Below, in pieces: positions 8,119-18,897 of a stretch of 64,000 bases of DNA. A program made the position numbers and the translations under genes. The stretch comes from Pseudomonadota bacterium (lineage in GTDB: Bacteria; Pseudomonadota; Gammaproteobacteria; Xanthomonadales; Rhodanobacteraceae), in assembly GCA_021793575.1 (NCBI GenBank), contig JAJYSM010000005.1, forward strand, positions 19,287 through 83,286, given 5' to 3'. The notes below the pieces were generated by a model. That model saw only the letters and a list, made by a program, of their open reading frames with translations. It did no database searches and was not told the origin of the DNA. Within the stretch, counting starts at the first letter, position 1; each line of letters starts with the position of its first letter.

Positions 8119-9174
8119 ATGAGTGATGCCGAATCGATCGAACGCCTGCGACGCATCGGCTGGCGCGGCGAGGCGCTGCCTGCCGCCGGCCTCACGCTGG
8201 CGCGGGTGGTGGCCCAGCACCGGGCCGGCTACGAGCTGCACGACGGCCAGACCCTGTTCGGCGCGCAGCCGGACGGACATTTCCTCAAGCGCGGCATCGA
8301 CCCTGGCGAGCGCCCGGCGGTGGGCGATTTCGTCGAAGTGGCCGCGGGCACGCCGCCGCATATCGTCAGCGTGTCGCCGCGGCGCACCGCGCTGACGCGC
8401 GCGGCGGCCGGCGAGCGCTACGAGCGTCAGCTGATCGCCACCAACATCGACTACGTGCTCGTGCTGACCGGGCTGGACGGCGACTTCAACCCGGCGCGGA
8501 TCGAGCGCTACCTCTCGCTGACCGAAGACTCCGGCGCGCAGCCGGTGGTGCTGCTGAGCAAGCTCGACCTGCTCGCCGATGCCGTCGCGCGGGTCGATGC
8601 CCTGCGTGCGCGGCTGCCGGCCGGCACGCCCATCCACGCGCTCAACGGCAAGGACCCGGCCAGCGTGGCGCTGCTCGCGCCGTACCTGCAGCCGGGCGAC
8701 AGCGCGGTGCTGGTGGGTTCCTCCGGCGCAGGCAAATCCACTCTCACCAACACGCTGCTGGGCACGGCCACGATGGCCACCGCCGCGGTGCGCAGCCACG
8801 ACAGCCGCGGCCGCCACACCACCACCTATCGCGCCCTGCTGCAGCTGCCCAGCGGCGGCTGCCTGATCGACACGCCCGGCATGCGCGAGCTGAAACTCAC
8901 CGGCGAGGAAAATCTCGACCTGTTCGCCGACATCGGCGTGCTGGCCGAGCAGTGCCGTTTCGCCGACTGCGGCCACGGCAGCGAACCGGGCTGCGCGATC
9001 CAGATAGCGCTGGACCAGGGCGGCCTCACCCCCGAGCGCTGGCGCAATTACCTGAAGCTGCACGACGAGCGCGAGGAGCAGGCCGCCACGCTGGAAGCCC
9101 GCCTGCGCCGGCAGCGCGGCGGCCGTCCGATCGAGCGGCCGCACGGCCATCGCGGCCAGCGCGAGCGGGAGTAG
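8119..9174 (+). CDS. rsgA: Ribosome small-subunit-dependent GTPase A
   Basis: 351 residues with the circularly permuted GTPase order diagnostic of RsgA (YjeQ): an N-terminal OB-fold, then G4 (LLSKLDLL, near residue 150), G1 (GSSGAGKST, 200-208) and G3 (DTPGM, ~251-255). A C-terminal zinc knuckle CRFADCGHGSEPGC follows near 279-292. RsgA binds immature 30S subunits and uses GTP to promote the final maturation step. ATG 8119 begins MSDAESIERL and is preferred over an upstream in-frame start at 7963 because family members begin shortly before the OB-fold. The gene stands alone and is followed by a REP hairpin. Confidence 0.96.
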   Translation: MSDAESIERLRRIGWRGEALPAAGLTLARVVAQHRAGYELHDGQTLFGAQPDGHFLKRGIDPGERPAVGDFVEVAAGTPPHIVSVSPRRTALTRAAAGERYERQLIATNIDYVLVLTGLDGDFNPARIERYLSLTEDSGAQPVVLLSKLDLLADAVARVDALRARLPAGTPIHALNGKDPASVALLAPYLQPGDSAVLVGSSGAGKSTLTNTLLGTATMATAAVRSHDSRGRHTTTYRALLQLPSGGCLIDTPGMRELKLTGEENLDLFADIGVLAEQCRFADCGHGSEPGCAIQIALDQGGLTPERWRNYLKLHDEREEQAATLEARLRRQRGGRPIERPHGHRGQRERE

Positions 9175-9185
9175 GCGCGCACCTT

Positions 9186-9254
9186 GTGGGAGCGACTTCA
9201 GTCGCGATGCTTCTGTGTCGAGCGGAAGCGCATCGCGGCTGAAGCCGCTCCCAC
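9186..9254 (+). repeat. Paired REP hairpin, copy A
   Basis: Half-element 9186-9210 (GTGGGAGCGACTTCAGTCGC...) faces an inverted half at 9230-9254. The left half carries the GCGACT/AGTCGC inner palindrome and the right half the GCGGCT/AGCCGC version, so it is a mosaic pair. A degenerate third piece follows at 9258-9302. Confidence 0.9.
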
Positions 9255-9497
9255 AAAAGTCGCTCCCGCAAGAGCATTCGCCCACAGGGTGGGCTCCTGC
9301 GGTGCTATCGCCTGCCAACCACCGGCGCGACAAGCTCCCGGATGGACGGTTCCGGCCGGTTCGCCGGGACAGGCGTCAGGGATTACTATCGTGGCGAATG
9401 CCCACCTGGACTGCTTCATGCGCCGATTGTTTTCAACGTCCGGCATGATTCACACCGCATGGATCGAGCGTATCGATGCGATCCGGCAGGCGCGACG
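9255..9497. other. Non-coding gap between REP copy A and the DUF1704 gene
   Basis: After the REP remnants nothing coding is supported. No convincing -35/-10 pair or riboswitch is seen. Confidence 0.4.
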
Positions 9498-10787
9498 ATG
9501 AACGCGCCGGCCGTCAGCGTGGCACCGCAGCTGCAGCGCTACGCCGAGCTGGACAAGCGCCTGCTGGCGGCGGTGCGCGGGATGCATATCCTGTCGACGG
9601 TGGCGTGGCCGGCCTCGCTGGAAAGCCGCATGATCGCGGCCTATGCCGCGGGGCGGTTTGCCCTGCCCGAGATCAGCTACACGCGGCCGGACCACGCCGC
9701 CGCGCGCGCCGAGCTGGCCGCGATCGAAGCGGCGGCAGGCGGCCGCGATGCGCGGGATATCGACCCGCTGGGCGACTACCTGCGGCGCACCGCCGAGTCC
9801 TGGCGCATCGCCGCCGACATGCTGGAGTCGGTCGGCACCGCCGGCGTCACCGCGCCGTCGATTGCGCTGTATGGACGTCCGGACGACATGATCCCGGGCA
9901 GCCGCCGCAGCAATCTCGACGCGGCGCGCTACTTCGTCGAGCTGTCCGACGAGTTGGGTGCCGATCTGCTGGCCGACGACAGCAGCCCGGGCCAGCCGGC
10001 CGGCGAACTGTGCGCGGATCTGGGCCGCACCCTGGACGACTTCTTCGGCGCCGGCACGATCCGCGTCGAGGTGGACCCCGAGCTCACCGCCAAGGCCGCG
10101 GCCGGCGCCACCCGCATCCGCCTGCGCGGCAACACCTGCTTCAGCGAGTACGACCGCCACCAGCTGCTGGCGCACGAGGCTTTCGTGCACTCGCTGACCG
10201 CGCTGAACGGTCGCCGGCAGCCGCTGCTGCCCTCGCTGGGGCGCACCTCGCCGCGGGTCACGGCCACGCAGGAGGGGCTGGCGGTATTTGCCGAGCTGAT
10301 GTCCGGCGCGATCGACATTGCCCGCCTGAAGCGCATCAGCCTGCGCATCCTGGCGATCGACATGGCGCTCGGCGGCGCCGACTTCGTCGAGGTCTATCGC
10401 TACTTCAGCGCCTGCGGACAGAGCGTGGCGGACAGTTTCCACTCGGCCCAGCGGGTGTTCCGCGGCGTGCCGCTGACCGGCGGCGCCGCGTTCGCCAAGG
10501 ACAACGTGTACCTGTCCGGTCTGCTTACCGTGCACACCTTTTTCCGCTGGGCGCTGAAGCAACGCCGGATGGATCTGTTGCGCCACCTGTTTGCCGGCAA
10601 GCTGGCGCTGCACGACGTGATCAGCCTGCAGCCGCACTTCGCCTCCGGCGCGATCCTGCCGCCGCGCTGGCTGCCGCCGTGGATGCAGCATGCGCAGGGG
10701 CTGGCCGGCAAGCTGGCGTTTTCGGTCTTCGTCAACGGCATCCACATGAGCCGGGTGCAGGGCGACGAGTTGCTGTCGAGCGTCTGA
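9498..10787 (+). CDS. DUF1704 (QEGLA-motif) metallopeptidase-like protein
   Basis: 429 residues of the family annotated as flavohemoglobin expression-modulating QEGLA motif protein (DUF1704). The naming motif TQEGLAVFAE is at about 257-266. Some 30 residues before it lies HEAFVH (226-231), an HExxxH zinc-binding motif; with the Glu of QEGLA this forms a complete gluzincin-like set. Eukaryotic DUF1704 relatives (MATCAP tyrosine carboxypeptidases) use the same HExxxH site, so a peptidase role is plausible, though the bacterial substrate is unknown. ATG 9498 starts MNAPAVSVAPQLQRYAELD; a longer frame from 9342 has no supporting features. No signal peptide is seen. The gene is 103 bases upstream of maeB on the same strand. 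Confidence 0.88.
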   Translation: MNAPAVSVAPQLQRYAELDKRLLAAVRGMHILSTVAWPASLESRMIAAYAAGRFALPEISYTRPDHAAARAELAAIEAAAGGRDARDIDPLGDYLRRTAESWRIAADMLESVGTAGVTAPSIALYGRPDDMIPGSRRSNLDAARYFVELSDELGADLLADDSSPGQPAGELCADLGRTLDDFFGAGTIRVEVDPELTAKAAAGATRIRLRGNTCFSEYDRHQLLAHEAFVHSLTALNGRRQPLLPSLGRTSPRVTATQEGLAVFAELMSGAIDIARLKRISLRILAIDMALGGADFVEVYRYFSACGQSVADSFHSAQRVFRGVPLTGGAAFAKDNVYLSGLLTVHTFFRWALKQRRMDLLRHLFAGKLALHDVISLQPHFASGAILPPRWLPPWMQHAQGLAGKLAFSVFVNGIHMSRVQGDELLSSV

Positions 10788-10890
10788 CTGCACCCGCCGA
10801 ATGGCGGCAGGTGCGGATGAGCCCGGTGCTACCATCGCACTCAGCCGTCCGCTGCGCGGATGCCATTCCCCATCCATCGAACTACCGCCG

Positions 10891-13179
<2,289 letters not shown>

Positions 13180-13227
13180 GCGGGCGCGCACGGCACGGTT
13201 CCATGCGCCGACGCATGGACGACCGAA

Positions 13228-13256
13228 TTGGCGGGCACGCGCGCAGCGGCTAGACT
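13228..13256 (+). promoter_or_regulatory. Candidate sigma-70 promoter of aceE
   Basis: TTGGCG (13228-13233) and TAGACT (13251-13256) are separated by exactly 17 bases, about 78 bases before the aceE start. The leader between is GC-rich without obvious regulatory structure. Confidence 0.6.
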
Positions 13257-13334
13257 TGGCCGTTGACCCGGCGCGCCCCGGCGCCGGGCGGTCACCTCAC
13301 GTCTGGCGCTGTAAGGGCGCTGTGGAGAATCTTC

Positions 13335-16043
13335 ATGGATCAGCTCGACGATATCCTCAACCAGGACATCGACCCCACCGAAACCCGCGAGTGGATGGAT
13401 TCGCTCGATGCGGTGATCCAGCACGACGGCACCGAACGCGCGCACTTCCTGCTGGAGCGGATGGTCGACTCCACGCGCCGTTCGGGCGGCTATCTGCCGT
13501 TCGATCCCACCACTGAATACGTCAACACGATCGCGCCCGGCAACGAGGTGAAGTCGCCCGGCGACGCGGCGATGGAGTGGCGCATCCGCACACTGATCCG
13601 CTGGAACGCGATGGCGATGGTGGTGCGCGCCAACCGCAAGCCGGGCGAACTGGGCGGACATATCGCCAGCTTCGCCTCGTCGGCCACGCTGTACGACGTC
13701 GGCTTCAACCACTTCTGGCGCGCGCCCAGCGCCGACCACCCGGGCGACCTGGTGTTCCATCAGGGCCACTCCAGCCCCGGCATCTATGCGCGCTCGTTTC
13801 TCGAAGGCCGGCTGGCCGGGGATCAGCTCGACCTGTTCCGCATGGAGGTGGCCGGCAAGGGCCGCGCACTGTCGTCGTATCCGCATCCGTGGCTGATGCC
13901 GGACTACTGGCAGGTGCCGACGGTGTCGATGGGCCTGGGCCCGATCCAGGCGATCTACCAGGCGCAGTTCTTCAAGTATCTGGAGCACCGCGGGCTGGTG
14001 CCCAAGAGCGACCGCAAGGTGTGGTGCTTCCTCGGCGACGGCGAAACCGACGAGCCCGAATCGCTCGGCGCCATCTCGCTGGCCGGCCGCGAAGGGCTGG
14101 ACAACCTGATCTTCGTGATCAACTGCAATCTGCAGCGCCTGGACGGCCCGGTGCGTGGCAACGGCAAGATCATCCAGGAGCTGGAAGGCGTGTTCCGCGG
14201 CGCCGGCTGGAACGCGCTCAAGCTGGTCTGGGGCAGCTACTGGGATCCGCTGCTGGCGCGCGACCACAAGGGCGTGCTGCGCAAGCTGATGATGGAAACC
14301 CTCGATGGCGAATACCAGGCCTGCAAGGCGTTCGGCGGCGCCTACACGCGCGAGCACTTCTTCGGCAAATACCCGGAGACGCGCGAGATGGTCGCCAACC
14401 TCAGCGACGACGACATCTGGCGGCTGAATCGCGGCGGCCATGACCCGCACAAGGTCTACGCGGCTTACCACACGGCGACGCACACCAAGGGCATGCCCAC
14501 GGTGATCCTGGCCAAGACGGTGAAGGGTTACGGCATGGGTGCGGCCGGCGAGTCGCAGAACCCGACCCACCAGCAGAAGAAGCTGGACGAGGACTCGGTG
14601 CGCCACTTCCGCGACCGCTTCCAGATTCCGATCGCCGACGACAAGCTGAAGGACGTGCCGTACTACCACCCCGGCAAGGATTCGCCCGAGGTGCAGTACA
14701 TGCTGGAGCGCCGCAAGGCGCTCGGCGGCGCGCTGCCGCAGCGCCGGCGCAAGGCGGAGGCCAAGCTGAAGGCGCCGGAGCTGGCCGCGTTCGAGCAGAT
14801 CACCAAGGGCAGCGGCGAGCGCGAGATCTCCACCACCATGGCGCTGGTGCGCGGCATCAACCTGCTGCTGCGCGACAAGCAGCTGGGCGAACGGGTGGTG
14901 CCGATCGTGGCCGACGAGGCGCGCACTTTCGGCATGGAGGGCATGTTCAGGCAGATCGGCATCTACGCCCCGTTCGGGCAGAAGTACAAGCCGCAGGATT
15001 CCGACCAGCTGCTGTACTACCGCGAGGACCAGAAGGGCCAGGTGCTGCAGCAGGGCATCAGCGAGGCCGGCGGCATGGCGTCGTGGATGGCGGCGGCGAG
15101 CAGCTATTCGATCAGCAACCAGGCGATGCTGCCGTTCTTCATCTACTACTCGATGTTCGGCTTCCAACGCATCGGCGACCTGGCGTGGGCCGCCGGCGAC
15201 ATGCGCGCGCGGGGTTTCCTGGTCGGCGGCACCGCCGGCCGCACCACGCTCAACGGCGAGGGCCTGCAGCACGAGGACGGCCACTCGCACCTGATGGCCG
15301 GCGCGATCCCCAACGTGAAGTCGTACGACCCCACGTTCTCGTACGAGGTGGCGGTAATCCTGCAGGACGGCGTGCGCAGCATGCTGCAGGAGCAGGAGGA
15401 CCACTACTACTACCTCACCGTGATGAACGAAAACTACCCGCACCCGGACATGCCCGTATCGGACAAGGGAGTGACCTGCGCGGAAGGCATCATCAAGGGC
15501 ATGTACCTGTTCAGCGATGCGGGCAAGCCGAAAAAGGGCGAGCCGCGCGTGCAGCTGCTCGGTTCGGGCGCCATCCTGCGCGAGGTGATCGCGGCAGCGG
15601 AGTTGCTGGAGAAGGACTTCGGCGTCAAGGCGGATGTATGGTCGGTGCCCAGCTTCATCGAGCTGCGCCGCGACGGCTTCGACGCCGAGCGCTGGAACCG
15701 GCTGCATCCCGAGGCCGAGCCGCGCGTGCCGTATGTCACCGGTCTGCTCGACGGCCGCGCCGGCCCGGCGATCGCCGCCACCGACTACGTGCGCGAATAC
15801 GCCGACCAGATCCGCGCGTTCCTGCCCGACGGCATGCGCTACACCGTGCTGGGCACTGACGGTTTCGGCCGCTCGGACACGCGCGCACACCTGCGCGGCT
15901 TCTTCGAGGTGGACCGCTACTGGATCGCCCACGCCGCGCTGGCGGCGCTGGCGAAGGACGGCAAGGTCAACCCCAAGGACGTGAGCCGCGCGATCAAGGA
16001 ATACAAGCTCGATCCGGACAAGCCGAGCCCGCAAACGGTCTGA
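13335..16043 (+). CDS. aceE: Pyruvate dehydrogenase E1 component, homodimeric type
   Basis: 902 residues, typical for the single-chain AceE. It starts MDQLDDILNQDIDPTETREW, with the conserved HIASFASSATLYDVGFNHF segment near residue 120 and the thiamine-diphosphate motif GDGETDEPES (near 235) through VINCNLQRLDGPVRGN. GAGESQNPTHQQKK and AGRTTLNGEGLQHEDGHS complete the signature. The enzyme decarboxylates pyruvate and acetylates the lipoyl groups of AceF. ATG 13335 has GGAG at 13324-13327. Unlike many gammaproteobacteria, aceF and lpdA are not adjacent but lie 16 kb further on. A bidirectional terminator follows. Confidence 0.97.
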   Translation: MDQLDDILNQDIDPTETREWMDSLDAVIQHDGTERAHFLLERMVDSTRRSGGYLPFDPTTEYVNTIAPGNEVKSPGDAAMEWRIRTLIRWNAMAMVVRANRKPGELGGHIASFASSATLYDVGFNHFWRAPSADHPGDLVFHQGHSSPGIYARSFLEGRLAGDQLDLFRMEVAGKGRALSSYPHPWLMPDYWQVPTVSMGLGPIQAIYQAQFFKYLEHRGLVPKSDRKVWCFLGDGETDEPESLGAISLAGREGLDNLIFVINCNLQRLDGPVRGNGKIIQELEGVFRGAGWNALKLVWGSYWDPLLARDHKGVLRKLMMETLDGEYQACKAFGGAYTREHFFGKYPETREMVANLSDDDIWRLNRGGHDPHKVYAAYHTATHTKGMPTVILAKTVKGYGMGAAGESQNPTHQQKKLDEDSVRHFRDRFQIPIADDKLKDVPYYHPGKDSPEVQYMLERRKALGGALPQRRRKAEAKLKAPELAAFEQITKGSGEREISTTMALVRGINLLLRDKQLGERVVPIVADEARTFGMEGMFRQIGIYAPFGQKYKPQDSDQLLYYREDQKGQVLQQGISEAGGMASWMAAASSYSISNQAMLPFFIYYSMFGFQRIGDLAWAAGDMRARGFLVGGTAGRTTLNGEGLQHEDGHSHLMAGAIPNVKSYDPTFSYEVAVILQDGVRSMLQEQEDHYYYLTVMNENYPHPDMPVSDKGVTCAEGIIKGMYLFSDAGKPKKGEPRVQLLGSGAILREVIAAAELLEKDFGVKADVWSVPSFIELRRDGFDAERWNRLHPEAEPRVPYVTGLLDGRAGPAIAATDYVREYADQIRAFLPDGMRYTVLGTDGFGRSDTRAHLRGFFEVDRYWIAHAALAALAKDGKVNPKDVSRAIKEYKLDPDKPSPQTV

Positions 16044-16073
16044 GCGCAGTTCGTTCAAGGCCCTTCGACGCAC

Positions 16074-16108
16074 CCGGCAAAAACCCGCCATCGGCGGGTT
16101 TTTGCCGG
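16074..16108 (+). terminator. Bidirectional Rho-independent terminator between aceE and the next gene
   Basis: A perfect 16-bp stem (16074-16089 with 16093-16108) has a 3-base loop and carries A5 on the left and T5 on the right arm. It can terminate aceE and the convergent small membrane protein gene. Confidence 0.9.
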
Positions 16109-16140
16109 ATGCGCATCGCGACGGCGGCCGTCGCTTCGGC

Positions 16141-16473
16141 CTACTCGTCGTCGCTGCTGCGGAAGGCCCGACGCAGCAGCAGGAAAGCACCGATGGTGCC
16201 GGCCACGATCGCCACGGTGGCCGCGGGGTGGCGGCTCACCTGCCGGCGCAGTCGCCGGTAGTGGTAGTTCGCCTCGTCGGCGAAATCCTCCGCCGCGTTC
16301 GACAGCCGCTGACTGTAGTGAATGCCGCGTTTGCCGAAGCGCTCGCCGAGCTGGCGGCCGCGCTCGTACAGGCTCTGCGCGCTGCTGGCGGCGCCGTCGG
16401 CCACCTGCCGCACGCGCTCGCCGGCCCGCTCACCGACAGCGTGGATCTGGCGTTCGATATCACGGTTACGCAT
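16141..16473 (-). CDS. Small YqjD/ElaB-like (DUF883-type) membrane protein
   Basis: 110 residues. A long charged amphipathic helix (~1-80) is followed by one C-terminal membrane segment (HPAATVAIVAGTIGAFLLLR) and a short basic/acidic tail SSDDE. This layout matches YqjD/ElaB-type proteins, which are tail-anchored in the inner membrane and associate with ribosomes in stationary phase; that role is inferred from family resemblance only. ATG 16473 has an AGGAG on the minus strand just upstream. A GST gene lies further upstream on the same strand. Confidence 0.75.
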   Translation of the reverse strand: MRNRDIERQIHAVGERAGERVRQVADGAASSAQSLYERGRQLGERFGKRGIHYSQRLSNAAEDFADEANYHYRRLRRQVSRHPAATVAIVAGTIGAFLLLRRAFRSSDDE

Positions 16474-16560
16474 GGGTCTTCTCCTGGAGTGCCGAAGCGG
16501 CAGGTTGCCAGCCGGATCGTGAGTGGCGCGTGGACAACGCCGATGGCCGCGTGTGAGCGT

Positions 16561-17253
16561 TCAGGCCGGCGCGCCGGCTCGGCCGCCGAGCCGGTATTCG
16601 CCGCCGCGCTGCAGCGCGCGCTGATAGGCCGGCCGCGCATGGATGCGCTGCAACCAAGCCGACAGCTTCGCGTAGTGTGCAGCATCCAGCCCGCCACGGG
16701 CGGCGAACGCCTCCAGCGGAAAGCTCAGCTGGATGTCCGCCACGCTCAGCTGCTCGCCGACGAACCAGCCGCTGGCGCCCACTTCGCCCTCCAGATAATC
16801 CAGCTGCAGCTTCAGCTGCGGATCGACGAAACCGTGCTGCACCTTGTGCGCGATGCCGCGGGCGATCGGCTTGACGAAGAACGGCGCCGGCGCGGTTTCG
16901 ATCCGGCGGAACACCAGCTTCAGCAGCAGCGGCGGCATCGCCGAACCCTCGGCGTAGTGCAGCCAGTAGCTGCAGCGCAGCCGTGCCGGCGTGCCGGGCG
17001 CGGGCATCAGCGTGCCGGCGCCGTAGCGGTCGGCCAGGTATTCCACGATCGCGCCGGATTCGGCCAGCGTGAGTCCGCCGTCGGTGATCACCGGCGACTT
17101 GCCCAGCGGGTGGATCGCGCGCAGCTCCGGCGGTGCCAGCATGGTTTTCGGATCGCGCTTGTAGCGCTTCAGCTCGTACGGCACGCCGAGCTCTTCCAGC
17201 AGCCACAGAATGCGCTGCGAGCGCGAGTTGTTGAGGTGGTGAACGACGATCAT
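16561..17253 (-). CDS. Glutathione S-transferase family protein
   Basis: 230 residues with the thioredoxin-fold N-terminal half (MIVVHHLNNSRSQRILWLLEE), the cis-proline segment GKSPVITDGG and the glutathione-binding TLAESGAIVEYL. An all-helical C-terminal half follows, with the WFVGEQLSVADIQLSFPLE motif typical of beta-like GSTs. The catalytic residue is probably one of the early Ser/Asn positions. It conjugates glutathione to electrophiles or binds ligands; the substrate is unknown. It lies 42 bases after the CtlX-like gene on the same strand and may be co-transcribed with it. Confidence 0.93.
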   Translation of the reverse strand: MIVVHHLNNSRSQRILWLLEELGVPYELKRYKRDPKTMLAPPELRAIHPLGKSPVITDGGLTLAESGAIVEYLADRYGAGTLMPAPGTPARLRCSYWLHYAEGSAMPPLLLKLVFRRIETAPAPFFVKPIARGIAHKVQHGFVDPQLKLQLDYLEGEVGASGWFVGEQLSVADIQLSFPLEAFAARGGLDAAHYAKLSAWLQRIHARPAYQRALQRGGEYRLGGRAGAPA

Positions 17254-17295
17254 CGGATACTCCGCAGGCGGGGGCAGGCTGGCTGGCGGTGCACG

Positions 17296-18213
17296 CTAGA
17301 AAATCTCGCCGACGCAGCAGCGCAGGCTGCCGCCGGCCTTCTCGATCTCGCTCAGATCCACCGCGCCGACCGCAAAACCGTAGCCGCTCAGTGCCTCGAT
17401 CTGCTCGCCCGTCAACGCGGCGGCGGCCGCGGCGCTCATCCACACGCGCTCATCGGACAGGGTGATCGCATTGCCGGAAAATGCCCGCTTCTGCGCCGGC
17501 GTGAGCCAGATCACGCGCTCGTCGCAGGCCTGCGCGATCGCCTGCGGCACGGCCGGATCGGCGAAGCCGTCGGCGGCGATGATCGCGGCGCGCCCGGCCA
17601 GCAGGGCCAGCACTACGTTGGTGTGGTATTCGCCGGCGGCCAGCTCGAAGCACAGCGTCAGGCGCAGCCCGAACGCCTGATGCATCGCCTGCGCGCCAGC
17701 CAGGTCGCAGCGTTCGCCGAGGCCGCAGTAGCCGACGCCGCGCCGATGGTCGATCACCAGCGAGCCGGTCAGCTCGGCGACCAGATCACGGCAGCCGGAC
17801 AGATCGATCTCGTCGTAGCCCAGCAGCTCGCCGAAAAAACCGCGGATGTCGGCACGCTCCGCTTCGCGCTGGCGCACCGGGTGGCGCATGCGCCCCACGA
17901 TCAGCCGCCCCGCCGCGGTGGCGAACACGTTGTTGGGAAACACCGCGTCGGGCGTCGTCGGGTCGCCCGCAAAGGTGATCACCGGGCAGTCCGCGCGCAG
18001 CGCCTGCGCCAGCGCGGCGTGCTGGGCCAGCGCGCGCAGCGGATCGACCGCGCGGGCCAGATCCATGTAGCGATTGTCCTGCGCCGATTCGGCCGCCAGC
18101 GTGAGCCCGGTGGGCGCCACCAGGAACGCGGCGCGCGCGGTGGTCATGGCTTCTGGCAATGGTGCCAGCGCGGCACAGGCATCGAGGAATTCGCTCGGCG
18201 AAGTGGTGATCAC
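17296..18213 (-). CDS. CtlX-like citrulline/arginine-type hydrolase (amidinotransferase fold)
   Basis: 305 residues of the guanidino-group-modifying superfamily. Seen: VAPTGLTLA, the substrate-site PDAVFPNNVFAT, TGSLVIDHR, the catalytic His region GEYHTNVVLALLAGR, and a C-terminal catalytic cysteine in GGSLRCCVGE (Cys 299 or 300). This matches the CtlX group of citrulline hydrolases and related arginine deiminase-like proteins. Substrate choice between citrulline and other ureido/guanidino compounds is not certain. The start is GTG 18213, supported by GAGG seven bases upstream on the minus strand. It heads a probable two-gene unit with the glutathione transferase. Confidence 0.85.
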   Translation of the reverse strand: MITTSPSEFLDACAALAPLPEAMTTARAAFLVAPTGLTLAAESAQDNRYMDLARAVDPLRALAQHAALAQALRADCPVITFAGDPTTPDAVFPNNVFATAAGRLIVGRMRHPVRQREAERADIRGFFGELLGYDEIDLSGCRDLVAELTGSLVIDHRRGVGYCGLGERCDLAGAQAMHQAFGLRLTLCFELAAGEYHTNVVLALLAGRAAIIAADGFADPAVPQAIAQACDERVIWLTPAQKRAFSGNAITLSDERVWMSAAAAAALTGEQIEALSGYGFAVGAVDLSEIEKAGGSLRCCVGEIF

Positions 18214-18240
18214 GGCATGGCCTCAAGTTTCGTTGAACGT

Positions 18241-18411
18241 GCAGGAGCGCACCCTGTGCGCGAATGCTCTGCCGTGTGGGAGCGGCTTCAGCCGCGATGC
18301 CTTTGCTTGGATGCAGCATCAGAACAAAAGAGCATCGCGGCTGAAGCCGCTCCCACAACAGCCGTTCCTGCAGTGCCTGCAAAAGCATTCGCGCACAGGG
18401 TGCGCTCCTGC
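18241..18411 (+). repeat. Nested REP element, copy B
   Basis: Outer 27-bp arms (18241-18267 and 18385-18411) are perfect inverted copies of each other. They enclose a REP pair at 18276-18300 and 18332-18356, both halves with the GCGGCT/AGCCGC inner palindrome. It occupies most of the 233-base gap upstream of the CtlX-like gene. Confidence 0.93.
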
Positions 18412-18446
18412 CAGAATATCCCCTGTCGGCCCGTCCGCGTCAGCAC

Positions 18447-18770
18447 CTACAGCTGCAGCCGCTGGTGCCGTCGCAGGCCCGGGAACATCGCCATCCACAG
18501 CCCCACCACCCGCAGTGTGCCGATGCCGCCGAACACCGTGGCGTTCACCGCGCTCACCCACGCGGCGAGCATGCCCGACTCGAATTCGGCGAGCCGGTTG
18601 GAGGTTGTTGAGCAAGATCGAGTTGACCGTGCTGACCCGGCCGCGCAAGTCTTCTGGCGTGTCCAGCTGCACCAGCGCGCCGTGACTCACCATGCTCACC
18701 ATGCTCACCCTGCCGAACGCGCCCAGCGCGAACAGCGCGTCCGCCGGCGGCGTGGTGGGAGTCGGCATCG
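18447..18770 (-). pseudogene. Remnant of an MFS (EntS-like) transporter, frameshifted
   Basis: On the minus strand, one frame reads GALVQLDTPEDLRGRVSTVNSI, the conserved late segment of EntS-like major facilitator exporters. At about 18600 a frame change is needed to continue with RLAEFESGMLAAWVSAVNA, FGGIGTLRVVGLWMAMFPGL and a stop at 18447-18449. Only the last ~100 residues remain and the N-terminal ~300 are absent. The upstream boundary near 18770 is approximate. It is a decayed gene with no likely function. Confidence 0.72.
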
Positions 18771-18897
18771 GGTCCTTGCAGGAGTACGCATGATCGGTGG
18801 CGCCGTGACCACCGGCAATATCGCGCGAGGCAGGCCGGTTGCGCGGTGATGGCGGCTCGTTCCAAGCTAGCGGTCTGACCCCGACGGTGTGCCGCTG

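Noticed and set aside
18241..18411. Possible CRISPR-like repeat arrangement
   Set aside because: The repeats are inverted pairs, not regularly spaced direct repeats with unique spacers; they are REP elements.
16102..18849. Long plus-strand open frame across several minus-strand genes
   Set aside because: It crosses three well-supported minus-strand genes and intergenic REP sequence; no domain appears.
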